In this document: positions 30,817-39,429 of the stretch, piece by piece
Layout of the letters: each line of letters starts with the position of its first letter
How positions within the stretch are numbered: the stretch's first letter is position 1
Assembly (NCBI RefSeq): GCF_016834655.1
Contig: NZ_JAENHP010000006.1
Location: forward strand, 186,001 to 250,000
From: Paractinoplanes ovalisporus
Lineage (GTDB): Bacteria > Actinomycetota > Actinomycetes > Mycobacteriales > Micromonosporaceae
Length of the DNA stretch: 64,000 nucleotides
Direction: 5' to 3'
Translations under genes and position numbers: made by a program
The notes under the pieces: generated by a model
What the model saw: the letters and a program-made list of their open reading frames with translations, nothing else
The model's database searches: none
What the model was told of the DNA's origin: nothing

Positions 30817-33246
30817 CTACGCCTGATCGTCCGGTACCGCGGCCGTGATCCGGTGCAGCGCGAACGTGTGCAGGGTCTCGGTTCGTTCGTCCTCGGCCCG
30901 CAGATAGCCCGCACTCAGCGACACCGGCCGCACCAGCCGCGACAGAGTCGCCCCGTGCGAGTCGACATAACCCACCCAGACCCGGACCTTTTCCCGTACG
31001 GCCTGTTGCAGCACCGCCATCGCCTGCCCGTGCTGCTGCACCGAGGTGAGCCCCGGCACGCCCTGCCCGTTGGCCGCGCGCACGCTGACCGGGGCCCGGC
31101 GGGCCGCGCGGGTGGCGATGTCACCGCGCCGGATCTGTTCGACCACGCCGGCCAGCCGCGGCCCGGCGAGCACCGGCGGACCGGTCTGTTCGGCCAGGCG
31201 CGAGGCCACCGACGAACGGGTCGGAGCTCGCCGCACCTTGGGCCGGGTGAGCACGGCGGCGCCCCCGGCGTCCTCGGCCACCGGCGCGAAGCCCGCCTCG
31301 CGCAGGCCGCCCAGCAGCCGCGCCACCTGCAGCGGACTGACCAGCACGGTCGGGGCGATCTGGCGCAGGCCGAGCGGAGCGAGCCGCTTTTCGGCCATCA
31401 CCTCGGCCAGCAGCGCCTCGTCGTCGCTGCGCAGGTAGGAACCGGCCGACCCGGCCCGCAGCCCGCCGTGCTTCCGCGCGGCGTCGTCGATCATGTAGGT
31501 CAGCGTCTGCGGCACCGGGGTGCGCGACCGGCGCCGGAACAGCGAGTGCAGGTCGGCCGCCGTGTAACCGACGTCGAGGGCCCGCCGCACACTGGCCGCG
31601 GTGACCCGGAACACGCTGGCGCCGCCGGCCGACTCGGGCTCGGCGATCACGTCGAGCTCGGCCGCCAGTTCGGGCTCGGGCGGACCGGGCACCACCACCG
31701 ACAGATCGGCCTGCACGAGCACGTGGTCGACCGGGGCCGGCAGCAGCGCGTCGAGCGTGCGGACGGCGTCACCGGGCGGCTCGGCCGAGCCCGGCCGCAC
31801 CCCGAGCGGGTCGGTGTCGCCCTCGTCCACGTCTTCCAGCAGCAGTCGCCCGTACGAGGTGATGGCCCCGAGCGCGCTCACACCCAGTTGCGCCGCGCCG
31901 GCCAGGGCGTCGCGGTGGGCCGCCTCACGCCCGCGCGAGCGCCGCGGGGTCTGCCAGGCGAGCAGGCCCAGAACCTCGTCGACCTGCGGTGCCGTGCCCG
32001 GTTTGAGGTCGGCCAGCACGAGCAGGCCCTCGCGCCGGGCCAGCGGGGCGCCGGCGCGCTCGGCGTCGGGGGCGAGCGCGTTGATCGGGCGGTCCCGGTC
32101 GTCGCGCTGACCCACCAGGCCCGGCTGCCGGGTCATCGCGAGCCACGCGTGGGCCAGGGCCGACCAGCGCTGGGCGATGCTGAGCGCGCGCCACAGGTCG
32201 TACGCACCGGTGGGCAGGAAGATCTCGTCGACGGTTCCGCCGGCCCGGCTCACCGTGACCGAGCGGCTCGTGCCGGACGCGTCGGTCTCGCCGAGCAGCC
32301 CCGACGCGTACGCGATCTCGAGCAGCAGCGCGGCCCCCGGCTCGTCCAGCCCGGCCGCGCGGGCGAGACGCTTGAGATCCCGTACGCCCAGACCACCGGC
32401 CCGCAACACCGGAGCGGGCTCGGCCGCGAGCGCCTCCAGCAGCGACTCGGTGCTGCGGACGGCCTCCATCACCTGACCCGCGCCGGCCGAGTCGACCGAC
32501 TTCGGGTCGCGGGTCGTGCCCTCGGGGATCGGCGGGAACGGCCGCAGCGCACCCAGCGGGCCGGTGTCACGCCGCAGCAGCATGCCCACCTCGCGCGGAA
32601 GCTCGACCAGCTCGCCGTCGGGGCGGGGCGCGCGGCCGGCTTCGCTGATCGGCACCAGCACGTGGTTGTCGACCAGCCACTGCACCGGCTCGGCGACCGA
32701 CTCGCGACGCAGGGCGCCGATCGGCGGGCCCACGGCGAGCCGGTCGAGCACCGCGCGGGCGCCGGGCGGGGCGGCCAGGACCGTACGGCGCAGCTTGGCC
32801 TTGTCGGCGCAGAGCGCGGCCGCCTGCGGGTCGAGGAAATCGGCGGGACGGCCCAGGCCGGCGGGGTAGGGGGAGGTGACCTCGTCGATCGCGCCGACCA
32901 GGTGGAGGGCGTCCGCACCGCCGTACAGGAGGAAACGCACTCGCAGCCGGTCGACCGCGACCCGGACGTCGTCGGGCGCGACCCCGGGGGCCAGTTCGAG
33001 AATGGCCTCGACCGAGGTGGTGGCCGTCTCTTCGGAGCGGCTCAGGCGGGCCGCGTCGAGGATGTGGAGGGTGAACTCGTCGAGGCCGTCGAGGCAGCGC
33101 GCGACCGAGCCGCGGGACTGCGCGCGCACGGCGAGCGCGGAGATGTCGGCGGGCACGGGCACGACGAGGTCGGGACGCAACTGGACGAGCGCGCTCAGCG
33201 CCTCGTCGGTCAGCGACCGGAGTTGATCGGCGAATGTGGTGGCCAT
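30817..33246 (-). CDS. helicase-associated domain protein with C-terminal WYL domain
   Basis: 809-residue protein found next to XPB helicase genes in actinobacteria. ATG 33246 (MATTFADQLRSLTDEALSAL) is chosen because conservation begins there. The N-terminal part resembles winged-helix DNA-binding segments; the central part holds a helicase C-terminal-like domain around APVDHVLVQADLSVVVPGPP with no Walker motifs; residues ~725-800 (VWVGYVDSHGATLSRLVRPV ... TETLHTFALHRI) match a WYL domain, which binds nucleic acid or nucleotide ligands. Function unknown; its constant association with XPB suggests a regulatory or loading partner. Long Ala/Arg-rich stretches occur throughout. Confidence 0.85.
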   Translation of the reverse strand: MATTFADQLRSLTDEALSALVQLRPDLVVPVPADISALAVRAQSRGSVARCLDGLDEFTLHILDAARLSRSEETATTSVEAILELAPGVAPDDVRVAVDRLRVRFLLYGGADALHLVGAIDEVTSPYPAGLGRPADFLDPQAAALCADKAKLRRTVLAAPPGARAVLDRLAVGPPIGALRRESVAEPVQWLVDNHVLVPISEAGRAPRPDGELVELPREVGMLLRRDTGPLGALRPFPPIPEGTTRDPKSVDSAGAGQVMEAVRSTESLLEALAAEPAPVLRAGGLGVRDLKRLARAAGLDEPGAALLLEIAYASGLLGETDASGTSRSVTVSRAGGTVDEIFLPTGAYDLWRALSIAQRWSALAHAWLAMTRQPGLVGQRDDRDRPINALAPDAERAGAPLARREGLLVLADLKPGTAPQVDEVLGLLAWQTPRRSRGREAAHRDALAGAAQLGVSALGAITSYGRLLLEDVDEGDTDPLGVRPGSAEPPGDAVRTLDALLPAPVDHVLVQADLSVVVPGPPEPELAAELDVIAEPESAGGASVFRVTAASVRRALDVGYTAADLHSLFRRRSRTPVPQTLTYMIDDAARKHGGLRAGSAGSYLRSDDEALLAEVMAEKRLAPLGLRQIAPTVLVSPLQVARLLGGLREAGFAPVAEDAGGAAVLTRPKVRRAPTRSSVASRLAEQTGPPVLAGPRLAGVVEQIRRGDIATRAARRAPVSVRAANGQGVPGLTSVQQHGQAMAVLQQAVREKVRVWVGYVDSHGATLSRLVRPVSLSAGYLRAEDERTETLHTFALHRITAAVPDDQA

Positions 33247-33282
33247 CGTGTTCAACGCTAGCCGCCGTGGGACGATATTGAG

Positions 33283-33304
33283 GTGTCCGGCATGGCCCGG
33301 ACAC
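33283..33304. promoter_or_regulatory. GTGTCCGG-N6-CCGGACAC dyad between divergent genes
   Basis: Perfect 8-6-8 inverted repeat located 36 bp from the start of the 809-residue gene and 30 bp from the start of the 67-residue gene. Operator or RNA hairpin; no regulator is assigned. Confidence 0.5.
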
Positions 33305-33334
33305 TGATCCGTACGGACGCTGAAGGGGACATCT

Positions 33335-33538
33335 GTGGCCGCGAAGAACAAGTTGCCCGGGACCGACGTCAAGGGCGGCGCGGGCCCCCGCCAGACGCAG
33401 TCGGTCGACATGAAGGGCCACCTGAACGTTTCCGAGCTCATCTCGGACCGCGCGGCGGCGCCGTCACCGTTCGGTGACGACCAGACCTTCCCGCTGCCGG
33501 TGGACCGCCTGAACTACATCCCGTCGACCCCCGCGTGA
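33335..33538 (+). CDS. small conserved actinobacterial protein
   Basis: 67 residues, GTG start 8 bases after GAAGGGGA. Sequence features: KGGAGPRQTQSVDMKGHLNV near the middle, and a C-terminal QTFPLPVDRLNYIPST. No signal peptide, membrane segment or known domain. A small gene at this position, divergent from the XPB-associated WYL gene, is shared with other actinobacteria as far as I remember (Rv0863 in M. tuberculosis), which supports its reality. Function unknown. Confidence 0.75.
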   Translation: MAAKNKLPGTDVKGGAGPRQTQSVDMKGHLNVSELISDRAAAPSPFGDDQTFPLPVDRLNYIPSTPA

Positions 33539-33569
33539 CGCTTTTCTCACACGTGCGCCGGGTTCGTCG

Positions 33570-34196
33570 ATGATGAGCCCGGCGGTCGGGTTCGACCTGG
33601 ACATGACCCTGATCGACTCCCGGCCCGGCATTCACGCCGCCTACCGGGCGCTGACCGCTTCGACCGGCGTCTTCGTCGACGCCGACCTCGCGGTCACGCG
33701 CCTGGGGCCGCCGTTGCGCACCGAGCTGGCGCACTGGTTTTCGGCCGACCAGGTCGAGGAGGCGGTCACCACCTATCGCGCCCTCTACGTCGAACACGCG
33801 ATCACCCCGGCCGTGCCCACCGAGGGCGCGGTCGAAGCGTTGGCGGCCGTCCGCTCGCTGGGGCTTCGGGTGGTGGTCGTCACCTCGAAGCTGGGGCGGC
33901 TGGCCGCGTTGCATCTCGACCACCTCGGCATGGTCGCCGACGAGCTGGCCGGTGACCTGTTCGCCGAGGGCAAGGCGGCGGCGCTGGTCGAGCATGGTGT
34001 GCGCTGGTATGTGGGCGATCACGTGGCCGACATGGTGGCGGCGCGAACGGCCGGGGTGCCTGGGATCGGTGTGACGACCGGGCCTTGCTCAGCCGACGAA
34101 CTCTGGGACGCCGGGGCCGCGTACGTGCTGAAGGATCTGACCGCCCTGCCCGCTCTGCTGCGCGAGATTGCGGTTGGGCCGACGGGCACCGCTTAA
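33570..34196 (+). CDS. HAD family hydrolase
   Basis: 208-residue HAD-superfamily hydrolase. Motif I is FDLDMTLIDSRPG with the nucleophile aspartate near residue 9; a helical cap domain follows (residues 20-75), motif II is VVVVTSKLG (Thr), the motif III lysine is in AEGKAAAL, and motif IV is YVGDHVADM. It resembles phosphoglycolate phosphatase-type enzymes; the substrate is unknown. ATG-ATG start at 33570/33573 with a weak ribosome site. It stands upstream of the cold-shock gene in the same direction. Confidence 0.9.
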   Translation: MMSPAVGFDLDMTLIDSRPGIHAAYRALTASTGVFVDADLAVTRLGPPLRTELAHWFSADQVEEAVTTYRALYVEHAITPAVPTEGAVEALAAVRSLGLRVVVVTSKLGRLAALHLDHLGMVADELAGDLFAEGKAAALVEHGVRWYVGDHVADMVAARTAGVPGIGVTTGPCSADELWDAGAAYVLKDLTALPALLREIAVGPTGTA

Positions 34197-34246
34197 GTAG
34201 CCTTGCGGTGAGCGGTTGTTTCCATTGAGTGAAGTTGAGGTCAGCG

Positions 34247-34633
34247 GTGCCCACGGGTCGAGTGAAGTGGTACGACGCGGCGAAGGGATTCGGATTCGTC
34301 ACCAGCGATGAGGGCGGCGACGTGTTCCTGCCCAAGGGCGCGCTGCCGGCCGGGGTGGCCGAATTGAAGACGGGTCAGCGCATCGAGTTCGGTGTGGTCG
34401 ACAGCCGCAAGGGCGCCCAGGCCATGGGCGTCAAGCTGATCGACGCCCCGCCGTCGCTGGCGGAGCTGCGACGCCGCCCGGCGGAAGAGCTGCACAGCAT
34501 GGTCGAAGACATGATCAAGGTCCTCGAGTCGCAGGTGCAGCCCGGACTGAGCCGCGGGCGCTACCCGGACAAACGAGTCGCGCAGAAGATCGCGCAACTC
34601 GTGCGTGCCGTCGCGAAAGAGTTCGAAGTCTAG
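34247..34633 (+). CDS. cold-shock-domain protein with C-terminal extension
   Basis: 128 residues from GTG 34247, which has GAGGT five bases upstream. Residues 1-65 form the cold-shock OB-fold: GRVKWYDAAKGFGFVTSDEG (RNP-1, KGFGFV) and DVFLPKGAL (RNP-2-like). A further ~60-residue helical extension (SLAELRRRPAEELHSMVEDM ... LVRAVAKEFEV) distinguishes it from short CspA proteins and is common in actinobacterial CspB-type proteins of this locus. It binds single-stranded RNA or DNA. Its TAG stop shares the palindrome CTAG with the TAG of the convergent mqnD gene. Confidence 0.93.
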   Translation: MPTGRVKWYDAAKGFGFVTSDEGGDVFLPKGALPAGVAELKTGQRIEFGVVDSRKGAQAMGVKLIDAPPSLAELRRRPAEELHSMVEDMIKVLESQVQPGLSRGRYPDKRVAQKIAQLVRAVAKEFEV

Positions 34634-35451
34634 ATAAAAGGTTTCACAGCAGGCGTCAGACCCGCCGCTGCCGAACGCTGCAACAGGGCGTCGGCGGCGG
34701 CGAGTCCGTCTCGGCCCAGCTCCAGCGTGAACTCGTTCACATAGAGGTCGATGTGCTGCTGCACGACCTCGGGCTCCATCTCCTGCGCGTTGGCCAGGAT
34801 GAACTCGCGGCTCGCGTCGGGGTTGGCCCAGGCCATGCTCACCGAGTTGCGGATCCACTCGGTCGCCTGGGCCGGGTCGACCACGCCCCGCTTGGCGAGG
34901 ATCGCGCCCAGCGGGATCGGCAGACCCGTGTCGGCCTCCCACCACTCGCCCAGGTCGGCCAGCGCGTGCAGGCCGTGGCGCTGGTAGGTGAAACGGGCCT
35001 CGTGGATGACCAGACCGGCGTCGTACTTGCCCTCGGCCACGCCCGGCATGATCTGGTGGAACGGGACGACCTCGATGCGGCCCGGCGCCCGGTCGGCCGA
35101 CCAGAGGCGGAAGAGCAGATAAGCCGTCGTACGGTCGCCCGGCACGGCCACGGTCTTGCCGGTGAGATCGACGCCCGGTTCCCGGGTGAGCACGAGCGGA
35201 CCACAGCCCCGGCCGAGCGCGCCGCCGGTGGGCAGCAGCTCGTAGTCGTCGAGCAGCCACGGCAGAGCCGCGTAGCTGACCTTGACCAGGTCGAACTCGC
35301 CCCGCTCGGCCGCCGTGTTGGTCACGTCGACGTCGGCGAACGTCAGGTTGACCTCGGGAGCGCCCGGGATGAGCCCGTGCACCAGAGCGTGGAAGACGAA
35401 CGTGTCGTTGGGGCACGGAGAGACCGCGAGTGAAAGCGCCACGGCGTCCAC
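34630..35451 (-). CDS. mqnD: 1,4-dihydroxy-6-naphthoate synthase
   Basis: 273-residue MqnD, which converts cyclic dehypoxanthine futalosine to 1,4-dihydroxy-6-naphthoate in the futalosine route to menaquinone. SPCPNDTFVFHAL (residues 11-23) and the periplasmic-binding-protein-like fold with DVDVTNTAAERGEFDLVKVS are family hallmarks; IHEARFTYQ contains the conserved histidine. Length is normal. It ends in a 4-bp convergent overlap with the cold-shock gene (shared CTAG), and mqnB lies upstream in the same direction 130 bp away, making a small menaquinone operon or pair. Confidence 0.94.
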   Translation of the reverse strand: MDAVALSLAVSPCPNDTFVFHALVHGLIPGAPEVNLTFADVDVTNTAAERGEFDLVKVSYAALPWLLDDYELLPTGGALGRGCGPLVLTREPGVDLTGKTVAVPGDRTTAYLLFRLWSADRAPGRIEVVPFHQIMPGVAEGKYDAGLVIHEARFTYQRHGLHALADLGEWWEADTGLPIPLGAILAKRGVVDPAQATEWIRNSVSMAWANPDASREFILANAQEMEPEVVQQHIDLYVNEFTLELGRDGLAAADALLQRSAAAGLTPAVKPFI

Positions 35452-35581
35452 GCTAGACGCGTCACCCGGTCATCGGGCGGCGCGACAGGTGTCTCTCATC
35501 CCACACGCCCTCCGCGTGCCTTTCTCGCCGCTTCGCTCCGGGCTCCGTTCCGGGCTTCGTTCCGGGCTTCGTTCCGGCAAG

Positions 35582-35623
35582 TTATCCACAGGCTTTCCAC
35601 AATGCGCCGGAAGCTGTGGACAA
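35582..35623. promoter_or_regulatory. DnaA-box-like sites at the mqnB 3' end
   Basis: TTATCCACA (35582-35590, consensus) and TGTGGACAA (35615-35623, opposite strand), with a further TTTCCACAA-like string between. Part of a looser group with sites at 35763 and 36545-36570. Confidence 0.5.
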
Positions 35624-36262
35624 CGCCGCGAAGGCCTCCTTGAGCCGCCACGCCGCCCTGTCCCGAGGCCCGATCGGGTTGGAGATGCTGCGCAGCTCAA
35701 CGAAGGGAAGCCCGGCGGCGGCGACCGCCACCCCGTAGCCCTCCATGGCCTCGGCCACGGCCTGTGGATAACTTCGCGCCAGCCGCTCGGCGGTGGCGGT
35801 GGTGCCGGTGACGGTGCTCAGGGTCACGACGTCCCCCGGGACCGCTGTGGGCAGGGCATCGGTGAGCGCTTTCACGAGCGCCGGGTCGGCGTCGATCACG
35901 CTGGTGCCGAAGCCGAGCTCGTCGACCGTGAGGAAGCCGTCGGGGGTTTCGGCGCCCAGATCGGCGGCGATGCTGCGGACGCCGACAACGACTGATCCGA
36001 CCGGCGCCCGCCCGACGAAGCCGCCCGCGATTCCCGCTGAGACGACGGCGCGGTAGGGCCCGTTCCCGCTCGCGCTTCCACTCCCACGCCCGCTCGCGCT
36101 CGCGCTCGCGCCTGCGCTTGCCAGCAGCCGGGCCGTGCCGGCCGCAGCGGCCGCGGGCCCGACACCGACAGTTTCGACGACGACGTGGTCGGGGTCGGCG
36201 CCCGCCCGCACAGCTTCGGCCTCAGCGGCCACAGCGGTTACGACCAGGAGGGGCAGAGTCAT
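35582..36262 (-). CDS. mqnB: futalosine hydrolase
   Basis: 226-residue nucleoside hydrolase of the purine phosphorylase/nucleosidase fold, removing the base from futalosine or aminodeoxyfutalosine in menaquinone synthesis. ATG 36262 (MTLPLLVVTAVAAEAEAV) is selected because upstream codons are unconserved. AGIAGGFVG and the catalytic-region AMEGYGVAVAA support the family. A Ser/Ala/Gly insertion near residues 49-63, encoded by a CGCTCG run, is unusual. The last codons read through a TTATCCACA DnaA-box-like sequence, giving the end ALWKACG. Its neighbour mqnD is in the same pathway. Confidence 0.9.
   Translation of the reverse strand: MTLPLLVVTAVAAEAEAVRAGADPDHVVVETVGVGPAAAAAGTARLLASAGASASASGRGSGSASGNGPYRAVVSAGIAGGFVGRAPVGSVVVGVRSIAADLGAETPDGFLTVDELGFGTSVIDADPALVKALTDALPTAVPGDVVTLSTVTGTTATAERLARSYPQAVAEAMEGYGVAVAAAGLPFVELRSISNPIGPRDRAAWRLKEAFAALSTASGALWKACG
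35763..35771. promoter_or_regulatory. DnaA-box-like site inside mqnB
   Basis: TGTGGATAA, complement of the TTATCCACA consensus, inside the mqnB coding region (encodes part of YPQ). Confidence 0.45.
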
Positions 36263-36432
36263 CGGGCGGCGTCCTTGAATCTCAACGGGGCTCCTCGCGG
36301 TGCTTAGTGACGGTCCCGGCTGCTGTGGCTGGGCGCGATGGTGACAGCTCCGGAATCCGTGGCTTCGTGACGGGCCCCGACAGCCGCGGCGGTCGGACCC
36401 GGTCGCACGTCCTTGATCGTCGTCTCTGTAGC

Positions 36433-36468
36433 GCGCCTTACCTAGCGCCTTACCTAGCGCATTACCCG
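36433..36468 (+). repeat. 12-bp tandem repeat
   Basis: GCGCCTTACCTA at 36433-36444 and 36445-36456, then a diverged third unit GCGCATTACCC. Confidence 0.8.
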
Positions 36469-36544
36469 CCCTACCAGGGGGCCTCCACCCAACACCCATC
36501 CTGGCGGAAATTGGCGATCAACGCGGACCTGGGGGTGTCCTGCC

Positions 36545-36570
36545 TGTGGACAGCGCGGGATTGTGGATAA
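36545..36570. promoter_or_regulatory. DnaA-box-like pair downstream of the MFS gene
   Basis: TGTGGACAG (36545-36553) and TGTGGATAA (36562-36570, consensus on the complement), same orientation, 17 bp apart. Confidence 0.45.
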
Positions 36571-36609
36571 CCCCCGGGCGGGCCGGTTGGCGAGCATGAT
36601 GGGCGGGTC

Positions 36610-38487
36610 TCAGCGGTCCGGGTCGTTGGTGGGGGAGGAGTTGCCGTTGGTGGGGTGGTCGGCTGAGCTCGGGCGATAGACGTGGAAGCCGGGCGGGGCC
36701 AGTGCCGGGTCGGGCTTGGGCTCCTCCTGGGTCGGCGGCGGAGGAGGCGGCGGCGGGGGTGGCGGCTCGGAGGCGGCCTTCTTGTCCCTGCGGCGACTGA
36801 GCCAGCCCTTTTTGGGCTCGCCCAGGTCGACCTTGGTGGGGTCGGTGCCGCGCGGGGGCCGCGCGGGCTGCGCCGAGGGCTGCCCGGGCCGCGACGAGGG
36901 AGACGTGGGCCGGTTGGGGGGTGGCACGTTGTTGGCTCGGGTCCGGGTCGGCACGGTTGGTGCCTCGGGCCACGGGTCGGTCGGCTCGGCGGAGCGGGTG
37001 GTCCGTGTCTGGCCGTCACGTGACTCGCCGGGAGTGGACGGCTGGCTGTCGGCGTGAGAACGGCCGGGCGAAGCGGGGCCAGGTTCGGCGGAGGTGCCGA
37101 CGGCGGGTGAGACGGGCGTGGGGTCGTCGACCCGGCCGCTCAGGCGTTCGTTGTGCAGGCGCGTGGCGATGTAGCCGGCCCGGACCGCGGCCGCGACGGC
37201 CAGCAGGGCGGCCAGGCCGACGCCGAGGCGGCCGGGGAGCGGGATGATGCCGATGCCGCCGCCCAGCACCCAGGCGATCATCAGGACCGTCTCGGAGTGG
37301 GCGAACGCGCTGGCGCGCAGGCGTTCGGGGACGCGTTCCTGGATGCTGGCGTCGACCGCCAGCTTGGCAATGCCGCTGAAGATGGCCACCACCAGCGCCA
37401 GCAAGGTGACCGTGGCCAGGCTGTAGAAGAGCGTGGCCAGCACGCCCGTCGCCGCCGTCACTGTGAGGCCGGCTGACTGCAGGGCCAGCGGGCGGCGGAT
37501 GCGCAGACGGGTGCCGACGGCGGTGGACAGGAACGTGCCCACGGCCAGGGCGCCACCGATCAGACCGACCGAGCCCTGGCGGCCGATGTCGTTGCCCAGG
37601 ATCGTGGTGTCGAGCTGGTCGGCCATGATGACGAAGGCCAGGAACAGCAGCATGAAGCCGTAGAGCAGGCGGAGACTGGCGGCGCCGATCAGCGTGGCGA
37701 CCACCAGCTTGCCCGAGAGCGGGCGGTCCTCGCCGCGGCCCAGGCGCAGCATCGTGCGCCACGGGCGGGGCACGGCCTCGGGCGGGTCGGAGTCGGCGCG
37801 CGGTGGCAGGCGCAGCGACACCACCATGCCCACGATAAAAATGATCATCGCCACGCGCAGGGGCCACTGCGGGCCGAACTTGAACGCGAGCAGGCCGACG
37901 GGGGCGACCACGGCGCCCGCGAACGTGCCGTAGACGCTGGCCCGGGCGCCGACCTGAGACAGGCCGATGCCCTCGGGCAGAAGTCTGGGCACGGCGGCTG
38001 ACCTGGCTACGCCGTACGCACGGGAAAGCGCGAGAACCCCGAAAGCCGCCGGATAAAGTCCCCAGCCGAAAAGGTGATCGGAGATCACGTAGGCCAGGAA
38101 GGCCCGGCCGAGCATCGTGACCGCGAGGGCGTAGCGGCGGCCGTGGCGGAAGTGGTCGAGCAGCGGGCCGACCACGGGGGCCAGCAGCGCGAACGGCACC
38201 ATGGTGATGAGCAGGTAGAGCGCGACCTTGCTGCGGGCCTCGCCCAGCGGGACGTTGAAGAAGATGGTGCCGGCCAGGCCGATCGCGATCAGCGTGTCAC
38301 CGGCGCAGGAGAGCGCGTGCAGGTCGAAGAGCCGGATCATGCCGGTCTCGTTGGCGGCGCCCTTGGCCCGCGCCGTGCCGACCCGGCGGGTGGCCCACGC
38401 TCCACCGCGCACGGAACCGCGCACCAGCAGGCGGGCCGCCTTGACGCCGGTGCCGACGGTGCGTCCGAGAGAGGGAAGCAGCGGCAT
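36610..38487 (-). CDS. MFS-type membrane protein with proline-rich tail
   Basis: About 625 residues from ATG 38487 (ATG 38496 also possible). Residues ~45-430 are a 12-helix MFS domain (DLHALSCAGDTLIAIGLAGT ... GPLLDHFRHGRRYAL is the loop 2-3 motif). The remaining ~190 residues are cytosolic, disordered, rich in Pro/Ser/Arg, with a run of 11 prolines, a KKGWLSRRRDKKA patch and a FHVYRPSS end. A membrane protein in this position upstream of DUF3027 is, from memory, conserved in actinobacteria (Rv0876c). Transport substrate unknown. It is divergent from the DUF3027 gene with about 105 bp between. Confidence 0.83.
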   Translation of the reverse strand: MPLLPSLGRTVGTGVKAARLLVRGSVRGGAWATRRVGTARAKGAANETGMIRLFDLHALSCAGDTLIAIGLAGTIFFNVPLGEARSKVALYLLITMVPFALLAPVVGPLLDHFRHGRRYALAVTMLGRAFLAYVISDHLFGWGLYPAAFGVLALSRAYGVARSAAVPRLLPEGIGLSQVGARASVYGTFAGAVVAPVGLLAFKFGPQWPLRVAMIIFIVGMVVSLRLPPRADSDPPEAVPRPWRTMLRLGRGEDRPLSGKLVVATLIGAASLRLLYGFMLLFLAFVIMADQLDTTILGNDIGRQGSVGLIGGALAVGTFLSTAVGTRLRIRRPLALQSAGLTVTAATGVLATLFYSLATVTLLALVVAIFSGIAKLAVDASIQERVPERLRASAFAHSETVLMIAWVLGGGIGIIPLPGRLGVGLAALLAVAAAVRAGYIATRLHNERLSGRVDDPTPVSPAVGTSAEPGPASPGRSHADSQPSTPGESRDGQTRTTRSAEPTDPWPEAPTVPTRTRANNVPPPNRPTSPSSRPGQPSAQPARPPRGTDPTKVDLGEPKKGWLSRRRDKKAASEPPPPPPPPPPPTQEEPKPDPALAPPGFHVYRPSSADHPTNGNSSPTNDPDR

Positions 38488-38592
38488 GGCACCCATCCTG
38501 ACTGATGGGAGCGAGCGGTGTCCCGTTCCGGGACCGGCAGAATCCGGGGGAGTCGGTGCGGAACAGGTGACCGGGTGGGGGACAATAGACAG

Positions 38593-39420
38593 GTGACGAC
38601 TCGGACCACCACGCGTGCCGCCCGCCTCGACCAGGTTTGTGCCGATGCTGTCGGGGTCGCTCGGGGCGCCATCACCGATGTGGACCCGGCTGACGTCGGC
38701 GACCACCTCGAGGCCATTGCCGAGGGCGACCGGGTTGTGACCCACCTGTTCGAGAGTCACCTCGCGGGCTACCGCGGCTGGCGCTGGGCGGTCACGGTGA
38801 CGCGGGTGCCGCGCAGCCGCCACGTCACCATTTGCGAAACCGTGCTGCTGCCGGGGCCCGACGCGCTGCTCGCTCCGGGCTGGGTGCCGTGGAACGAGCG
38901 CCTCCAGCCGGGCGACCTCGGTGTGGGCGATCTCATGCCCACCGCGCCCGACGACGAGCGCCTGGCCCAGGGCTACGTGTTGAGCGACGACCCAGCCGTC
39001 GAAGAGGTCAGCTGGGAACTCGGCCTCGGCCGCTCGCGGGTCATGTCGCGGGAGGGCCGCATCGACGCCGCCCAGAGGTGGTACGACGGTGAGGCCGGTC
39101 CCGAGGCGCCCATCTCAGTGGCCGCCCCGCGCAACGCCCGCTGCGGCACCTGCGGGTTCTACCTGCCGCTGGCCGGTTCGATGCGTTCGATGTTCGGCGT
39201 CTGCGGCAACCTCTACGCCCCCGACGACGGCCGCGCCGTGAGCTCCGACCACGGTTGTGGCGCCCACTCCGAGGCCCTGCTCGGCACGCCCGAGCCGCAG
39301 GCGCCGGTCGACGAGCTGCCCACGGTCTACGACGACAGCGAGGTCGAGTCGGTCGCGGTCAGCCGCGGTCACGGCTCGGTCGAAGAGAGCGAACCGGCCG
39401 AGGACTACGGCCACAGCTAG
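38593..39420 (+). CDS. DUF3027 family protein
   Basis: 275 residues from GTG 38593. The family core (GDRVVTHLFESHLAGYRGWR, VTICETVLLPGPDALLAP, WVPWNERLQPGDLGVGDLMP) is complete, followed by a possible zinc region near residue 180 with CGTCGFYLPLAGSMRSMFGVCG, giving four cysteines. The last ~50 residues are acidic and variable. Widely conserved among actinobacteria but uncharacterised; the neighbours DUF2530, NCS2 permease and MarR keep the usual order. Cytosolic, no signal peptide. Confidence 0.9.
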   Translation: MTTRTTTRAARLDQVCADAVGVARGAITDVDPADVGDHLEAIAEGDRVVTHLFESHLAGYRGWRWAVTVTRVPRSRHVTICETVLLPGPDALLAPGWVPWNERLQPGDLGVGDLMPTAPDDERLAQGYVLSDDPAVEEVSWELGLGRSRVMSREGRIDAAQRWYDGEAGPEAPISVAAPRNARCGTCGFYLPLAGSMRSMFGVCGNLYAPDDGRAVSSDHGCGAHSEALLGTPEPQAPVDELPTVYDDSEVESVAVSRGHGSVEESEPAEDYGHS

Positions 39421-39429
39421 GCAGACCAC

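Larger units (their letters stand above)
36263..36609. other. mqnB upstream region with short repeats
   Basis: 347 bp without a gene. It holds the mqnB promoter, a 12-bp tandem repeat GCGCCTTACCTA (36433, 36445, partial at 36457), and at its far end the DnaA-box-like pair at 36545-36570. No supported open frame. Confidence 0.55.

Noticed and set aside
35582..36570. Replication origin
   Set aside because: DnaA-box-like sites cluster, but dnaA, dnaN, gyrB, rpmH and an AT-rich unwinding region are absent.
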